From Luteipulveratus mongoliensis (GTDB lineage: Bacteria; Actinomycetota; Actinomycetes; Actinomycetales; Dermatophilaceae): a stretch of 64,000 nt of DNA. This document shows, one piece after another, positions 1 through 11,993 of the stretch. Location: positions 2,790,001-2,854,000 of the forward strand of contig NZ_CP011112.1 of assembly GCF_001190945.1 (NCBI RefSeq). Reading direction: 5' to 3'. The position numbers and the translations under genes were made by a program. The notes under the pieces are model-generated. The model saw nothing but the letters and a program-made list of their open reading frames with translations. It was not told where the DNA came from and made no database searches. Numbering within the stretch: the stretch's first letter is position 1; every line of letters begins with the position of its first letter.

Positions 1-890
1 AGCAGGCCATCGACGGAGGCACGGCCGACGAGCGCGTCGCCCTGCTCAAGGAGGTCGGCGAGAAGCGCATCGCTCTCGAGCGTGAGCGCGGCGGCGCGAG
101 CCTGCCGATGCCCGAGCAGGAGATCACCCGCGAGGGTGACAGCTATGTCCTGTCCTTCCGCCCGTTGTTGCCCAGCGAGGACTGGAACGCGCAGATCTCG
201 CTGATGACCGGCATGGTCGCGGCCGAGATGATGCTGCACGCCCAGATCGGCATCCTGCGCACGATGCCCGCGGCCGATCAGGAAGCGCTGCAGCGCTTTC
301 ACCGGCAGGCCGTGGCACTGGGCGTCCCATGGCCGGCCGAGCAGCCGTACGGCGAGTTCTTGCGCACGCTCGACCGCACCAACACCAAGCACCTGGCGCT
401 CATCCACGCGGCCACCACGCTGTTCCGTGGCGCGGGCTACACACCGTTCGACGGCGATGTGCCCGACCAGCCGGAGCAGGCTGCCGTCGCGGCACCGTAC
501 GCCCATGTCACCGCGCCGCTGCGCCGTCTCGTGGACCGGTTCGGGCTGGCGATCTGTGAGGCGCTGAGCCGCGGTGACCAGGTGCCCGACTGGGTCAAGC
601 AGGCGCTCCCGACGCTGCCCGACATCATGCGGGGGACCGACCAGCTGGCCGGCAAGGTCGAGCGCAGCTGTGCTGACGCCGTCGAGGCCGCCGTGATGTC
701 CAGCCATCTCGGCGAGACGCTCGCGGCCTCCGTGGTCGAGAAGCGTGACAAGGGTGCGGTGCTCGTCCAGCTCAAGGACTTCGCTGTCGAGGCCGAGTGC
801 CAGGGCGATGCCGAGCTCGGCGCGGACGTCCAGGTCAAGGTCGCCAGCGCCGACATCGCCACCCGCAAGGTCGAGTTCCAGCTCGCCTGA
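1..890 (+). CDS. RNB-domain ribonuclease, 3' part (RNase II/R family)
   Basis: The reading frame is open from the first base of the window, so the N-terminal part lies outside. RNB proteins are processive 3'-to-5' exoribonucleases that degrade RNA in the cytoplasm. The C-terminal RNB signature YAHVTAPLRRLVDRF is encoded at about 498-542, corresponding to the family pattern YxHxTSPLRRYxDL with the usual Arg-Arg pair. The residues after it are short and could form a reduced S1/OB-like end (EKRDKGAVLVQL...). The catalytic aspartate cluster would be upstream and cannot be checked. The gene is followed by an inverted repeat that separates it from the convergent Cds1-like gene. Assignment to the RNB family is firm; which paralogue it is stays open. 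Confidence 0.88.
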   Translation, partial: QAIDGGTADERVALLKEVGEKRIALERERGGASLPMPEQEITREGDSYVLSFRPLLPSEDWNAQISLMTGMVAAEMMLHAQIGILRTMPAADQEALQRFHRQAVALGVPWPAEQPYGEFLRTLDRTNTKHLALIHAATTLFRGAGYTPFDGDVPDQPEQAAVAAPYAHVTAPLRRLVDRFGLAICEALSRGDQVPDWVKQALPTLPDIMRGTDQLAGKVERSCADAVEAAVMSSHLGETLAASVVEKRDKGAVLVQLKDFAVEAECQGDAELGADVQVKVASADIATRKVEFQLA

Positions 891-897
891 GTCCGTT

Positions 898-1004
898 GGT
901 CGAGTAGCCCGGAGCGCTAGCGGAGGGCGTATCGAGACCAGGTGACCGTGGCCCCTTGGGGGTCTCGATACGGGCTCGCCCTGGGGGGCTCGCCCTACTC
1001 GACC
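898..1004. repeat. REP-like palindromic repeat pair
   Basis: Two related units lie in opposite orientation between convergent genes. Unit 1 (898-939) runs GGTCGAGTA ... TATCGAGACC, and unit 2 (961-1004) runs GGTCTCGATA ... TACTCGACC, the reverse complement of those ends. The pair can fold into one long hairpin. Similar GGTCTCGATACG/TACTCGACC repeats are common between genes in actinobacterial genomes. Here it could also serve as a bidirectional terminator for the two genes that end at 890 and 1015. Confidence 0.75.
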
Positions 1005-1014
1005 GGCGAGGGGG

Positions 1015-2109
1015 TCAGCCGGTCCAGGTGCCGTGGTCCCACGCCTGGGCGAGCACACCGTCGTACGGCGTGAGGTCCAGACCGTGCTCGGCGACCCAGT
1101 CGTCGTTGTCGTAGGACTGGACGTAGCGCTCGGCGTGATCGCACAGCAGCGCCACGATGCTCCCGGCCTGACCCGCCGTGCGCATCTCGCACGCCAGCAG
1201 CAGCGCGCCGTAGAGGTTGGTGCCGGTGGACGCTCCGGCGCGCAGGCCGGTGCGCTCGCGCAAGAACCTCATGGCCGCGACGGACGCCGCATCGGGGATG
1301 CCGAGCATCCGGTCGACCACAAGGGCATTGAAGCTCGGCTCGACGCGTGGTCGGCCGATGCCTTCGATGCGCGAGCCACGACCGGTCGGATCTGCTTCTC
1401 CTGCATAGCTTTTCAGGAACGCCGACCCCTCCGGGTCGACCACCGCCAACCGCGACGAGAGCCCGCGGTAGCGCGTGTAGCGACCGATCGTCGCGCTGGT
1501 GCCACCGGTGCCGGCGCCCACGACGACCCAGGTCGGGACCGGGTGCCGCTCCAGTGACAGCTGCTCGAAGATCGACTCCGCGATGTTGTTGTTGCCTCGC
1601 CAGTCCGTCGCTCGCTCGGCGTAGGTGAACTGGTCCATGTAGTGCCCATCGCACTCCGCTGCCAGGTCGCGCGCGACGTCGTACACGGTGCCGGGATCGT
1701 CGACGAGGTGACAGGTGCCGCCCTCGCGCTCGATCAGCGCGACCTTCTCGGGGCTGGTCGAGCGGGCCATGACCGCGATGAACGGGAGTCCGACCATGCG
1801 GGCGAAGTACGCCTCTGAGATCGCTGTTGACCCGGAGGACGCCTCGATCACGGTGGTACGCGGGCCGATCCAGCCGTTGCAGATGGCGTACAGGAACAGC
1901 GAGCGGGCGAGGCGGTGCTTCAGGCTGCCGGTCGGGTGCGTCGACTCGTCCTTGAGATAGAGGTCCACGTCCCACCCGTCGGGGAGAGGCACCTTGATGA
2001 GGTGGGTGTCGGCGCTGCGGTTGGCATCGGCGAGGAGCCGGCGTACGGCCTCGTCGATCCATGCGCGGTCGGGACAGCTGGTCGAGGCGAGATCATGTAC
2101 GGGCTCCAC
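1015..2109 (-). CDS. PLP-dependent cysteine synthase/cysteine desulfhydrase family protein (Cds1-like)
   Basis: A fold-type II PLP enzyme of 364 aa. Visible motifs are the PLP lysine K64 in PTGSLKHR, the substrate/cofactor loop SSGST at 91-95, the phosphate-binding loop GTGGTSA near 200-206, and a C-terminal GASTGTN segment. The layout and the [13 protein letters not shown] start resemble the actinobacterial Cds1 group, whose Mycobacterium tuberculosis member acts as an L-cysteine desulfhydrase, rather than a classical CysK, which is shorter. Cytosolic, no signal peptide. Start is GTG at 2109; a weak -10-like CAGACT lies 6 nt upstream. A role in cysteine degradation or sulfide release is inferred from family resemblance; cysteine synthesis is the alternative. 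Confidence 0.85.
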   Translation of the reverse strand: MEPVHDLASTSCPDRAWIDEAVRRLLADANRSADTHLIKVPLPDGWDVDLYLKDESTHPTGSLKHRLARSLFLYAICNGWIGPRTTVIEASSGSTAISEAYFARMVGLPFIAVMARSTSPEKVALIEREGGTCHLVDDPGTVYDVARDLAAECDGHYMDQFTYAERATDWRGNNNIAESIFEQLSLERHPVPTWVVVGAGTGGTSATIGRYTRYRGLSSRLAVVDPEGSAFLKSYAGEADPTGRGSRIEGIGRPRVEPSFNALVVDRMLGIPDAASVAAMRFLRERTGLRAGASTGTNLYGALLLACEMRTAGQAGSIVALLCDHAERYVQSYDNDDWVAEHGLDLTPYDGVLAQAWDHGTWTG

Positions 2110-2128
2110 GGCACTAGTCTGGACCAGT

Positions 2129-2510
2129 GGATGAGTCGGTCAGACGGCCGCGTCGCCAGGTTCGCCTGGTGCCGAGGAACGTCCGGGCTCCACAGGGCAA
2201 GGTGATGGTTAACGGCCATCCGGGGCGACCCGCGGGACAGTGCCACAGAAAGCAGACCGCCACCGGTTCGCCGGTGGTAAGGGTGAAACGGTGGTGTAAG
2301 AGACCACCAGCGCTCCAGGTGACTGGAGCGGCTCGGTAAACCCCACCTGGAGCAAGGTCGGACAGCATGCGTTCGAGGGCGGCCCGCCCGAGCATGCGGG
2401 TAGACCGCTGGAGGCGGCTGGCAACAGTCGTCGTAGATGGATGGCCGTCACTCGGTCGCTGGCAACGGCGGCCGGGGACAGAACCCGGCGTACCGACCGA
2501 CTCATCCCAC
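2129..2510 (+). ncRNA. rnpB: RNase P RNA, bacterial type A
   Basis: Catalytic RNA of ribonuclease P, which matures the 5' ends of tRNAs. The conserved blocks are all readable on the plus strand: GAGGAACGTCCGGGCTCC followed by ACAGGGCA (about 2175-2200), GACAGTGCCACAGAAAGCAGACCGCC (2235-2261 region), GGGTGAAACGGTG, GGTAAACCCCACCTGGAGCAAGG, and ACAGAACCCGGCGTAC near the end. The P1 helix closes the molecule: GGATGAGTCGGT (2129-2140) is the exact complement of ACCGACTCATCC (2496-2507). The length of about 380 nt fits type A. This RNA fills the roughly 500-base protein-free stretch between 2110 and 2618. Confidence 0.97.
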
Positions 2511-2618
2511 ACTCTTCGTACGCGCGCTACCGAGAGCGGCCCACAACCGCGACTGCCGGCCCATCACTGGGTGGGCCAGTCATGCGCTTGGTGGGCCACT
2601 CTCGGCCGTGCTGGCGAG

Positions 2619-2921
2619 CTAGCTCCGCACCTCGAAGCCGGTTGCCGTGTGGTGGAGCTGTCCGCCGCCTGCGCAGGTAAGCAGGACCTCCTCGATGTTG
2701 ATCGACAGCAGCGCAGCACCGTTGCTTCGCCCCATCGCGGCGCGCGACTCCTTCGCGTAGCGGTACTCCAGCTGCGCGTACGCCTGGTCACTCACCAGCC
2801 ACGTCACCTCGACCGGTCCCGCCTCGCGCTGGACCGTGAAGCGAATGCCCCCGCGGCACAGAACAGCCGCGATCTCCTCGGAGTCGTCGAGGTGGGCGAT
2901 GAGCCTCTCCAGCGCAGCCAT
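2619..2921 (-). CDS. Small conserved protein of unknown function
   Basis: A 100-aa protein starting MAALERLIAHLDDSEE. I do not recognise the family. It reads as a soluble alpha/beta protein with a predicted N-terminal helix followed by alternating strands (IRFTVQREAGPVEVTWLV) and ends LHHTATGFEVRS. No signal peptide or membrane segment. The ATG at 2921 was chosen because a TACGGT hexamer lies 8 nt upstream (2930-2935), the same arrangement seen before many genes here; the longer upstream reading would overlap the region shared with the divergent regulator. It stands alone, divergent from the HTH gene at 3010. Confidence 0.6.
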   Translation of the reverse strand: MAALERLIAHLDDSEEIAAVLCRGGIRFTVQREAGPVEVTWLVSDQAYAQLEYRYAKESRAAMGRSNGAALLSINIEEVLLTCAGGGQLHHTATGFEVRS

Positions 2922-2997
2922 GGGTCCAGACCGTAGCCCCGCCCCCGTGTTCGCTGACCGCGGACAGAACACGCGGGCGCTCGCGGCACCGGCGTTC

Positions 2998-3003
2998 TAG
3001 GCT
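2998..3003 (+). promoter_or_regulatory. -10 hexamer TAGGCT, leaderless-type
   Basis: TAGGCT ends 6 nt before the ATG at 3010, so transcription would begin at or next to the start codon. No clear -35 box. Confidence 0.45.
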
Positions 3004-3009
3004 CGCGGT

Positions 3010-3384
3010 ATGAGCCCGAAGCCGTCCCACCTCGCGCCGGTCACGCCCATCCGCCCGGTTCGTGAGGCCGAGCCTGCACCGCTGCTGCGGGACGTCTTCG
3101 GCCGCCTCCTGCGCCGCGCACGACAGGACCAGGGCCGCACGCTCGCCGATGTGTCGGGCGACGCCGGGGTGTCGCTGCCCTACCTGTCCGAGGTCGAGCG
3201 GGGGCTCAAGGAGCCGTCGTCCGAAGTTCTCGAGGCCCTCTGCGGCGCGCTCGGCGCCAGCGTGGCCGAGCTGCTCGGGGCAGCCCACCGAGAGCTCACC
3301 TCGACCGCACCTCGTGAAGTCACCACCCGGCGTACGACCTCTGTCACCAGCGGACAGGGTCAGGCTCTCCTGCTCGCCGCCTGA
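3010..3384 (+). CDS. XRE-family (ClgR-like) transcriptional regulator
   Basis: A 124-aa DNA-binding protein with a helix-turn-helix domain at about residues 31-88. The core [19 protein letters not shown], then [25 protein letters not shown], closely follows the ClgR pattern, an actinobacterial activator of clp proteases, recA and, in mycobacteria, psp genes. It has a 24-aa N-terminal extension and a C-terminal Ser/Thr-rich tail ending QALLLAA; an Ala-Ala C-terminus is a feature of ClgR proteins degraded by ClpP. It is not next to clp, cinA or recA, so it may be a paralogue. No RBS is visible; a -10 hexamer sits 6 nt before ATG. Confidence 0.8.
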   Translation: MSPKPSHLAPVTPIRPVREAEPAPLLRDVFGRLLRRARQDQGRTLADVSGDAGVSLPYLSEVERGLKEPSSEVLEALCGALGASVAELLGAAHRELTSTAPREVTTRRTTSVTSGQGQALLLAA

Positions 3385-3488
3385 GGCGCCCTGGCGCGGA
3401 CGGTAGCCACGTCGCGTACGTCGACCTGTCGCCCACTCGTCGTTCCCGCGTCGCCCAAGCAGTCCACAGGTCCCGTCATGGTGGCCTC

Positions 3489-4346
3489 ATGCCAGCGATC
3501 TCTCGTCGCAACCTGCTCATCGCCGGCGCAGCCGGCCTGACCGCCCCCGTCGTGCTGTCCGCACGTGCTGAGGCGAGTACGACGGCACGTCGCCCCTCAG
3601 GGCCGCGCCCCCTAGCGCGCGCCCACGCCCACAACGACTACGAGCACGACCGTCCGCTGCTGGACGCGCTGTCGCACGGCTTCACGTCGGTCGAGGCCGA
3701 CGTGTGGCTCGTTGACGGCGAGCTCTACCTCGGCCACGACGGCCCCAACATGAGCATGACCTTGCGCCGGGACTACCTCGACCCGCTGCGCGCGATCGTG
3801 CGACGCAACGGCCACGCGGTCTACCCGGGCTGGCATCGCGGCTTCCGGCTGCTGATCGACGTGAAGTCCGACGGACCGGCCGCCTACCCGGTGCTCCAGC
3901 AGCAGCTGGCCGCCTATCCCGAGCTGATCACGTCGTGGAAGCAGGGCCACCGACGGCAGCGTCCGGTCACCGCCGTCCTCTCCGGCACGCTCGCCAACAT
4001 CGTGAAGCCCACGCGCGAGACCCGCTGGTTCGGCTTCGACGGCCGGATCGCGAACCTGCCCGTCGGATCCACCGCGGAGCAGATCCCGCTGGTCAGCGAC
4101 AACTGGGTCAACCACTTCAGCTGGTTCGGTGTCGGTCCGATGCCGGCCGACCAGCGCGCCAAGCTGCACTCGCAGGTGGCCGGACTGCACGCCGACGGCT
4201 ACGAGGTGCGCTACTGGAACACGCTCGACAGCGCCGGACCGGCTCGTGAGGCGGTGTGGCGTGAGCTGCTGGCCGCCAAGGTCGACGTGCTCAACACCGA
4301 TGACCTCGCCGGTCTGCAGGCGTTCCTGCTTGCCAACGACTCCTGA
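3489..4346 (+). CDS. Exported PLC-like/GDPD-type phosphodiesterase (Tat signal)
   Basis: A 285-aa protein of the phosphatidylinositol-phosphodiesterase/GDPD TIM-barrel group, resembling the Aim6-like branch. The N-terminus SRRNLLIAGAAGL (residues 5-17) looks like a twin-arginine signal, followed by a likely cleavage near AEAS. The catalytic-type motifs are HNDYEHDRPL (48-57), VEADVW (68-73), LGHDGP (81-86) and a later LLIDVKSDG. The substrate is probably a phosphodiester lipid head group or glycerophosphodiester outside the membrane; the exact substrate cannot be read. It is followed after 23 bp by a leader-less paralogue, suggesting a local duplication. Confidence 0.8.
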   Translation: MPAISRRNLLIAGAAGLTAPVVLSARAEASTTARRPSGPRPLARAHAHNDYEHDRPLLDALSHGFTSVEADVWLVDGELYLGHDGPNMSMTLRRDYLDPLRAIVRRNGHAVYPGWHRGFRLLIDVKSDGPAAYPVLQQQLAAYPELITSWKQGHRRQRPVTAVLSGTLANIVKPTRETRWFGFDGRIANLPVGSTAEQIPLVSDNWVNHFSWFGVGPMPADQRAKLHSQVAGLHADGYEVRYWNTLDSAGPAREAVWRELLAAKVDVLNTDDLAGLQAFLLANDS

Positions 4347-4369
4347 GTCCGATCTGGCAGGCTGCCGCC

Positions 4370-7297
<2,928 letters not shown>

Positions 7298-7303
7298 CAC
7301 GAC

Positions 7304-7480
7304 GTGCCCACGGTGACCGCCAAGAAGAAGTGCTGCAAGGACAAGCCTCGTTGCAAGAAGTGTCCTGTGGTGCTCAACCGGCTGTCCAAGGCCGGGTACG
7401 CCGAGCGGCTGAGCCGCCGGGACTACCGCCTCCTGGGCAAGATCCCCGGCAAGGTCAAGGCCGCCGCGCGCGCTCGTTGA
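7304..7480 (+). CDS. Cysteine-rich small basic protein, putatively iron-regulated
   Basis: A 58-aa protein, MPTVTAKKKCCKDKPRCKK then CPVVLNRLSKAGYAERLSRR and a basic tail ending AARAR. Four cysteines sit within residues 10-20 (C10, C11, C17, C20) in a CC-x5-C-x2-C pattern embedded in lysines, suitable for binding a metal or an Fe-S cluster. The rest is a helix rich in Lys/Arg. I recall similar small proteins in other actinobacteria but no assigned function. The GTG start is set by the promoter geometry; a second in-frame GTG follows at 7313. The upstream iron box suggests expression when iron is scarce. Codon third positions are strongly G/C, supporting coding. Confidence 0.75.
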   Translation: MPTVTAKKKCCKDKPRCKKCPVVLNRLSKAGYAERLSRRDYRLLGKIPGKVKAAARAR

Positions 7481-7511
7481 GTGTGCTGACAGCCGGCTCC
7501 GGCCGCGTCGA

Positions 7512-7517
7512 TAGCCT
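7512..7517 (+). promoter_or_regulatory. -10 hexamer TAGCCT of femX-like gene
   Basis: TAGCCT ends 6 nt before the ATG at 7524, in the 43-bp gap behind the cysteine-rich gene. Confidence 0.45.
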
Positions 7518-7523
7518 GGCGCC

Positions 7524-8678
7524 ATGAGCCTTTCCGTCACCTCCTGCCACGACAAGACCGAGTGGGATGCACTCGTCGACGCCGCCGGTGGGCACCCGCT
7601 CCAGCTCTGGGGCTGGGGTGAGCTCAAGTCGCGCTACGAGTGGTCCGCCGACCGGGTCGTCGTGCGCGACGGCGACACCGTGATCGGCTCGGCCCAGGTG
7701 CTGCTGCGCCGCCTGCCGGCACCGTTCCGGTCCCTGGCCTACGTGCCGCGTGGGCCACAGGCGAAGCCCCAGCACCGCGGAGCCGTCCTCCGTGCGGTGT
7801 CCGACTACATCAAGGGTGAGCACAAGCCGATCGCCATCACCATCGAGCCGGATTGGGCCGAGCCGTTCTCACCGCTGCCCAAGGGCGAGGTCGATGAGGC
7901 CATCGCCGCAGGCCGCGCTGCTGGGCCGTCGGGCTGGCTCGCGGACGTCCAGGCAGCAGGCTTCGAGCGCAGCGACAACACGGGGCTCATCCCGCGCACA
8001 CTCATCGTCGACGTGACGCGCGACGAGGACACGATCCTCAAAGAGCTCAGCTCCACCACGCGCCAGAACGTCCGCAAGTCCTTCCGTGCCGAGAACGTCC
8101 GGTTCGGTGAGGTCACCGACGAGGCCGACCTGCTGAAGATCCTGGAGATCAACCGGGAGACCGCCCGACGGGCCGAGTTCGCCGTCCACGACGACGACTA
8201 CCACCGCGGTATCCGCGACCTGATGGGTCCGCAGTCGCAGCTGCTCGCCGCGTGGGAGGGCGATGAGCCCGTCGCGTTCGTCTGGCTCGTCGTCTCGGGC
8301 ACCACCGCCTTCGAGCTGTACGGCGGGGTCAGCCCGCGCGGCATGAAGCTGCGGCTCAACTACGGCCTGAAGTTCCATGCGATGAAGTACGTCAAGGCCC
8401 AGGGCGTCGAGCGCTACGACTTCAACGGCCTGCTCAACGACGGGATCTCCGACTTCAAGCGCCAGTTCGCCAAGCATGAGGACCTGCTCATCGGCACGTG
8501 GGACAAGCCCCTCTCACCGATGTACCCAGCCTTCGCCAAGGCGCTACCCATGGTGCGCTCGGGCCTCAAGCGCGGCCTGCCCACGGTGAAGAAGGCTGTA
8601 CGCGACCCGCTCGGGACCGCCGCGCACGCCAAGGAGGCCGTGCAGGCCAAGGTGCGCGAGCGGCGTACTCAGGACTGA
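7524..8678 (+). CDS. femX: FemABX-family peptidoglycan aminoacyltransferase
   Basis: A 384-aa member of the FemABX family, which transfers amino acids from aminoacyl-tRNA to the stem peptide of lipid II to build interpeptide bridges. Features include LQLWGWGELKSRYEW near residues 26-40, YVPRGPQA (about 73-80), STTRQNVRKSFRAENV (about 175-190), the second GNAT-like domain with FELYGGVS and the C-terminal DFNGLLNDGISDFKRQF. A lysine/arginine-rich tail (LKRGLPTVKKAVRDPL) follows, suited to membrane or tRNA contact. The amino acid added cannot be predicted. Start ATG with a leaderless-type promoter; the convergent ppgK ends only 9 bp away. Confidence 0.88.
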   Translation: MSLSVTSCHDKTEWDALVDAAGGHPLQLWGWGELKSRYEWSADRVVVRDGDTVIGSAQVLLRRLPAPFRSLAYVPRGPQAKPQHRGAVLRAVSDYIKGEHKPIAITIEPDWAEPFSPLPKGEVDEAIAAGRAAGPSGWLADVQAAGFERSDNTGLIPRTLIVDVTRDEDTILKELSSTTRQNVRKSFRAENVRFGEVTDEADLLKILEINRETARRAEFAVHDDDYHRGIRDLMGPQSQLLAAWEGDEPVAFVWLVVSGTTAFELYGGVSPRGMKLRLNYGLKFHAMKYVKAQGVERYDFNGLLNDGISDFKRQFAKHEDLLIGTWDKPLSPMYPAFAKALPMVRSGLKRGLPTVKKAVRDPLGTAAHAKEAVQAKVRERRTQD

Positions 8679-8687
8679 GCCGCGGGC

Positions 8688-9455
8688 TCAGTCCTGGACG
8701 TTGTCGTGCGCCTGGCGGGCCGCACCGATGATGCCGGCGGCGTTCTTGAGCGTCGCAGGGATGATCTCGGTGCGCAGGTCGAGCAGCGGGAGGAACTGGT
8801 CGGCGTCCTTGGAGACGCCGCCGCCGACCACGATCAGGTCGGGCCACAGCAGCGCCTCGAGGTGTGAGTAGTAGCGCTGGAGGCGCTTGGCCCACTCGGC
8901 GTAGGAGATGCCTTCCTTGTCCTTGATGCTGGAGGCTGCCCGCGTCTCGGCGTCGTGGCCGTCGATCTCCAGGTGGCCCAGCTCGGAGTTGGGCACCAGC
9001 TCACCGTTGTTGAGGATCGCGGTGCCGATGCCGGTCCCGAGGGTGGTCAGCACCACGAGACCCTTGGCGTGCTTGGCGGCGCCGTAACGCAGCTCGCCGA
9101 TGCCGGCGGCGTCCGCGTCGTTGAGCAGGGTGATGTCGCGGCCCAGGCGCTTCTCGAGGAGCTTCTCGGCGTCGCTGTCGATCCAGGACTTGTCGATGTT
9201 GGCCGCGGTGCGCACGGTGCCGTGCTGGACGACTGCCGGCACCGTCACGCCGATGGGTTCGTCGCCGATCTGGTCGGCGAAATGGTCCACGATCTCGGCG
9301 ATGACCTCGGCGACCGCCTCAGGAGTGGACTTCTCCGGTGTGTCGATCCGCTTACGCTTCTGGGCGAACTCGCCCGCCTTGAGGTCGACCGGAGCGCCCT
9401 TGATGCCGGAGCCGCCGACATCGATTCCGAGCGGGTGGTGCTTGGACTTCGACAT
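8688..9455 (-). CDS. ppgK: Polyphosphate glucokinase
   Basis: A 255-aa ROK-family sugar kinase. The phosphate-1 loop is [12 protein letters not shown] (9-20), followed by [11 protein letters not shown] with the catalytic aspartate, the phosphate-2 motif TLGTGIGTA and ELGHLEIDG with the glucose-contacting residues. The [10 protein letters not shown] form and [14 protein letters not shown] are typical of actinobacterial PpgK, which phosphorylates glucose using polyphosphate or ATP. It starts ATG with a clear AAGGAG ribosome-binding site. It follows map by 31 bp on the same strand and is probably co-transcribed with it. Confidence 0.93.
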   Translation of the reverse strand: MSKSKHHPLGIDVGGSGIKGAPVDLKAGEFAQKRKRIDTPEKSTPEAVAEVIAEIVDHFADQIGDEPIGVTVPAVVQHGTVRTAANIDKSWIDSDAEKLLEKRLGRDITLLNDADAAGIGELRYGAAKHAKGLVVLTTLGTGIGTAILNNGELVPNSELGHLEIDGHDAETRAASSIKDKEGISYAEWAKRLQRYYSHLEALLWPDLIVVGGGVSKDADQFLPLLDLRTEIIPATLKNAAGIIGAARQAHDNVQD

Positions 9456-9486
9456 CGAGCGCTCCTTGGGCGGTGATGAGGGTCGG

Positions 9487-10350
9487 TCAGGGGGCCGTGA
9501 GGATCTGCGGGCCGGCCGGGGTGATCAGGATGGTGTTCTCGAACTGAGCCGAGCGGCTCTTGTCGGCCGTGACCACGGTCCAGCCGTCGTCCCACGTGTC
9601 CCACTCGGAGCCGCCGAGATTGAGCATCGGCTCGACGGTGAAGGTCATGCCGGGCTCGATCACGTCGTCGTGGGACGGCGCCGCGTCGTAGTGCGGGATG
9701 ACCAGACCGGAGTGGAAGGTCGTGCCGATGCCGTGGCCGGTGTAGTCACGGACCACTCCGTAGCCGAAGCGCTTGGCGTACTTCTCGATCACGCGGCCGA
9801 TGACGTTGACCTGCCGGCCCGGCATCGCGGCCTTGATGCCTCGGTGCATGGCTTCTTCGGTCCGCTCGCTCAGCAGCCGCGACTCCTCGCCCACGTCGCC
9901 GACCAAGAACGTCGCGCAGTTATCACCGTGCACGCCGTCCTTGAAGACGGTGATGTCGATCTTGACGATGTCGCCGTCCTCGAGCGGGCGGTCGTCGGGG
10001 ATCCCGTGGCAGATGACCTCGTTGACGCTGGTGCACAGCGACTTCGGGAACCCGCGGTAGCCGAGAGTCGAGGGGTAGGCGCCATGGGCGAGGGCGAACT
10101 CGTGCCCGACGCGGTCCAGCTCGTCGGTGGTCACCCCTGGGGCAACTGCCGCGCCCGCCGCCTGCAGGGCCTGGGCAGCGATCCGACCGGCGACACGCAT
10201 CTTCTCGATCGTCTCGGCGTCCTTGACCTCAGGACCATCGTGCGGCTCGGGAGCCGGCCGATCGACGTACTCAGGACGCGCGATCGAGTCGGGAACCGAA
10301 CGACGGGGACCCACCGTGCCTGGGCGGATGCTGGCACTCGTCGTCGGCAT
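9487..10350 (-). CDS. map: Type I methionine aminopeptidase with N-terminal extension
   Basis: A 287-aa enzyme that removes the initiator methionine from nascent proteins. All metal-site residues are present: D132, D143, H206, E240 and E271, with substrate histidine H115 in [10 protein letters not shown]. The first 40 residues ([19 protein letters not shown] then [10 protein letters not shown]) form the proline-rich arm of the actinobacterial class 1c enzymes that approaches the ribosome exit. ATG 10350 was chosen over an upstream reading that would run through the small gene on the other strand; TACACT lies 7 nt upstream. Likely operon with ppgK. Confidence 0.95.
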   Translation of the reverse strand: MPTTSASIRPGTVGPRRSVPDSIARPEYVDRPAPEPHDGPEVKDAETIEKMRVAGRIAAQALQAAGAAVAPGVTTDELDRVGHEFALAHGAYPSTLGYRGFPKSLCTSVNEVICHGIPDDRPLEDGDIVKIDITVFKDGVHGDNCATFLVGDVGEESRLLSERTEEAMHRGIKAAMPGRQVNVIGRVIEKYAKRFGYGVVRDYTGHGIGTTFHSGLVIPHYDAAPSHDDVIEPGMTFTVEPMLNLGGSEWDTWDDGWTVVTADKSRSAQFENTILITPAGPQILTAP

Positions 10351-10357
10351 AGGGTGG

Positions 10358-10363
10358 AGTGTA
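10358..10363 (-). promoter_or_regulatory. -10 hexamer TACACT of map
   Basis: On the minus strand TACACT ends 7 nt before the map ATG. Confidence 0.45.
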
Positions 10364-10430
10364 AGCGGGCCGCGGAGGCACTTGAGAGCCCCGGGTCCGC
10401 ACGGATGTCGTCGACGCAGGAGGTGGCCCC

Positions 10431-10613
10431 ATGGCCTTTTGGTACAACGTCTCGTCCGGTCAGGTCGAGGAAGACGGTGGGACTGAGCCCAAGGGTGACC
10501 TGATGGGCCCGTACGACTCGCGCGAGCAGGCCGAGGGCGCGCTCGCGGCCGCCAAGAACAAGACGGAGCAGTGGGACGCCGAGGACCGCGCCTGGAACGA
10601 GGGCGAGGACTGA
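10431..10613 (+). CDS. Small conserved protein (often found next to map)
   Basis: A 60-aa acidic protein: [16 protein letters not shown], a middle [21 protein letters not shown] and a tail [15 protein letters not shown]. The [13 protein letters not shown] piece resembles short SPOR-like repeats (GPYxTxxEAxxAL) seen in many actinobacterial homologues. Function unknown. A strong AGGAGG ribosome-binding site precedes the ATG, unlike most neighbours. It is divergent from map and closed by a strong terminator, so it is a single-gene unit. In databases this family has sometimes carried a methionine aminopeptidase label because of position; nothing in the sequence supports that. Confidence 0.8.
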   Translation: MAFWYNVSSGQVEEDGGTEPKGDLMGPYDSREQAEGALAAAKNKTEQWDAEDRAWNEGED

Positions 10614-10632
10614 CCCGGTCCACCGAAGACGG

Positions 10633-10666
10633 ACGACGGCCCCCGCCCTGAGGCGGGGGCCGTCGT
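10633..10666 (+). terminator. Intrinsic terminator
   Basis: Perfect 15-bp stem, 10633-10647 with 10652-10666 (ACGACGGCCCCCGCC paired with its complement), around the 4-nt loop CTGA. It closes the 60-aa gene and insulates the MFS gene. Only one or two Ts follow, as is usual in GC-rich genomes. Confidence 0.85.
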
Positions 10667-10681
10667 TGCTGCGCCCAGGCG

Positions 10682-10687
10682 TACGCT
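10682..10687 (+). promoter_or_regulatory. -10 hexamer TACGCT of MFS gene
   Basis: TACGCT ends 7 nt before the GTG at 10695, immediately behind the terminator. Confidence 0.45.
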
Positions 10688-10694
10688 CGAGCCA

Positions 10695-11885
10695 GTGAGC
10701 GACGAGACGACCTTCAGCTTTCGGTCGCTTGCCATATCCGCCTACGGCCCGACCCTGCTTTTCGGCGTCGGTGACGGCGCGATCCTCCCCGTCGTCGCGC
10801 TCACCGCGCGTGATCTGGGCGCCAGCGTCGCGGTCGCGGCCCTGGTCGTGATGCTCATGGACCTGGGCTCCCTGCTGTTCAACGTGCCCGCCTCCGTGCT
10901 GACCGCGCGCTACGGCGAGCGCCGGGTGATCTCCGGTGCAGCTGCGGGCGGCGTGCTCGCGACGATGCTGTGCTTCATCGCGCAGAACCTCGCGGTCTTC
11001 TGCCTCGGCACCGTGCTCATCGGATTCAGCGCGTCGGTGTTCATGCTCGCGCGGCAGAGCTATCTGACCGAGGCCGTTCCTGTGCAGTACCGCGCTCGCG
11101 CCCTGTCGACCCTGGGCGGCGTGATGCGGGTCGGAGTCTTCATCGGTCCGTTCATCGGTGCTGCTGCGATCCACGCGTTCGGCCTCTCCAGCGCGTACGC
11201 CGTAGGCGCCGTCGCGCTGGTGCTCGCCGGGCTCCTGTCGGCGCGGATGCGAGACCTCCCGCCACATCCGCACCTGGAGAAGGAGCGGGCTGCGGTGACC
11301 GTGCGTGGCGTGCTCCGCGACCATCGCAAGGTCTTCCTGACCGTCGGGATGGGCATCCTGCTCGTGGCGGCCGTGCGCTCGTCGAGACAGGCGGTCATCC
11401 CGCTGTGGGCACAGCACATCGGCCTCTCGCCGCAGGCGTCGTCCGTGGTCTACGGCATCGCCGGCGGGATCGACATGCTGGTGTTCTACCCAGCGGGCAA
11501 GGTCATGGACCTCAAGGGTCGCCGGTGGGTGACGGTGCCGTCGATGCTGGTCATGGCGGCGTCGCTGCTGGCGATGCCCTTCACGCATAGCGCGGTCCTG
11601 CTGACGCTGGTGTCCTGCGTGCTCGGGTTCGGCAACGGCATCGGGTCGGGCATGGTGATGACCCTCGGCGCCGACTTCTCACCGGACGTGGGGCGCGCAC
11701 AGTTCCTCGGCATCTGGCGCGAGCTGTCCGACACCGGCGCCACACTCGGGCCGGTGCTGCTCTCCGGTGTGACCGCAGCGGTGTCCCTCGGCGCCGGGAT
11801 CATGGCCGCAGGTCTGGTCGGACTGCTGGCCGCGGTCGTCCTGGCGCGCGCGGTACCTACCCGAACAATGGCAAAGGTTTCGTAA
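10695..11885 (+). CDS. MFS transporter
   Basis: A 396-aa major facilitator with about 12 hydrophobic segments in two six-helix halves. The loop between helices 2 and 3 carries [13 protein letters not shown], the MFS motif-A position, and the equivalent second-half loop reads [15 protein letters not shown]. The central cytoplasmic loop is [17 protein letters not shown]. It looks like a drug or metabolite efflux permease, but the substrate cannot be inferred. Start is GTG, set by the -10 hexamer and the upstream terminator. Single-gene unit. Confidence 0.85.
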   Translation: MSDETTFSFRSLAISAYGPTLLFGVGDGAILPVVALTARDLGASVAVAALVVMLMDLGSLLFNVPASVLTARYGERRVISGAAAGGVLATMLCFIAQNLAVFCLGTVLIGFSASVFMLARQSYLTEAVPVQYRARALSTLGGVMRVGVFIGPFIGAAAIHAFGLSSAYAVGAVALVLAGLLSARMRDLPPHPHLEKERAAVTVRGVLRDHRKVFLTVGMGILLVAAVRSSRQAVIPLWAQHIGLSPQASSVVYGIAGGIDMLVFYPAGKVMDLKGRRWVTVPSMLVMAASLLAMPFTHSAVLLTLVSCVLGFGNGIGSGMVMTLGADFSPDVGRAQFLGIWRELSDTGATLGPVLLSGVTAAVSLGAGIMAAGLVGLLAAVVLARAVPTRTMAKVS

Positions 11886-11993
11886 ATTCTGCCCAATGGG
11901 CAGGCCTGGTGACATCGCGCAGCGCAAACTGGCTCGCGGTCCGCTGTGCCCGCCATCGGGGGCCGGCCGACCTTCTTAACTCCAGGAGGAATT

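Noticed and set aside
2367-2936. Open frame of 189 codons across the end of rnpB
   Set aside because: It overlaps the conserved RNase P RNA and a minus-strand gene; its composition is not protein-like.
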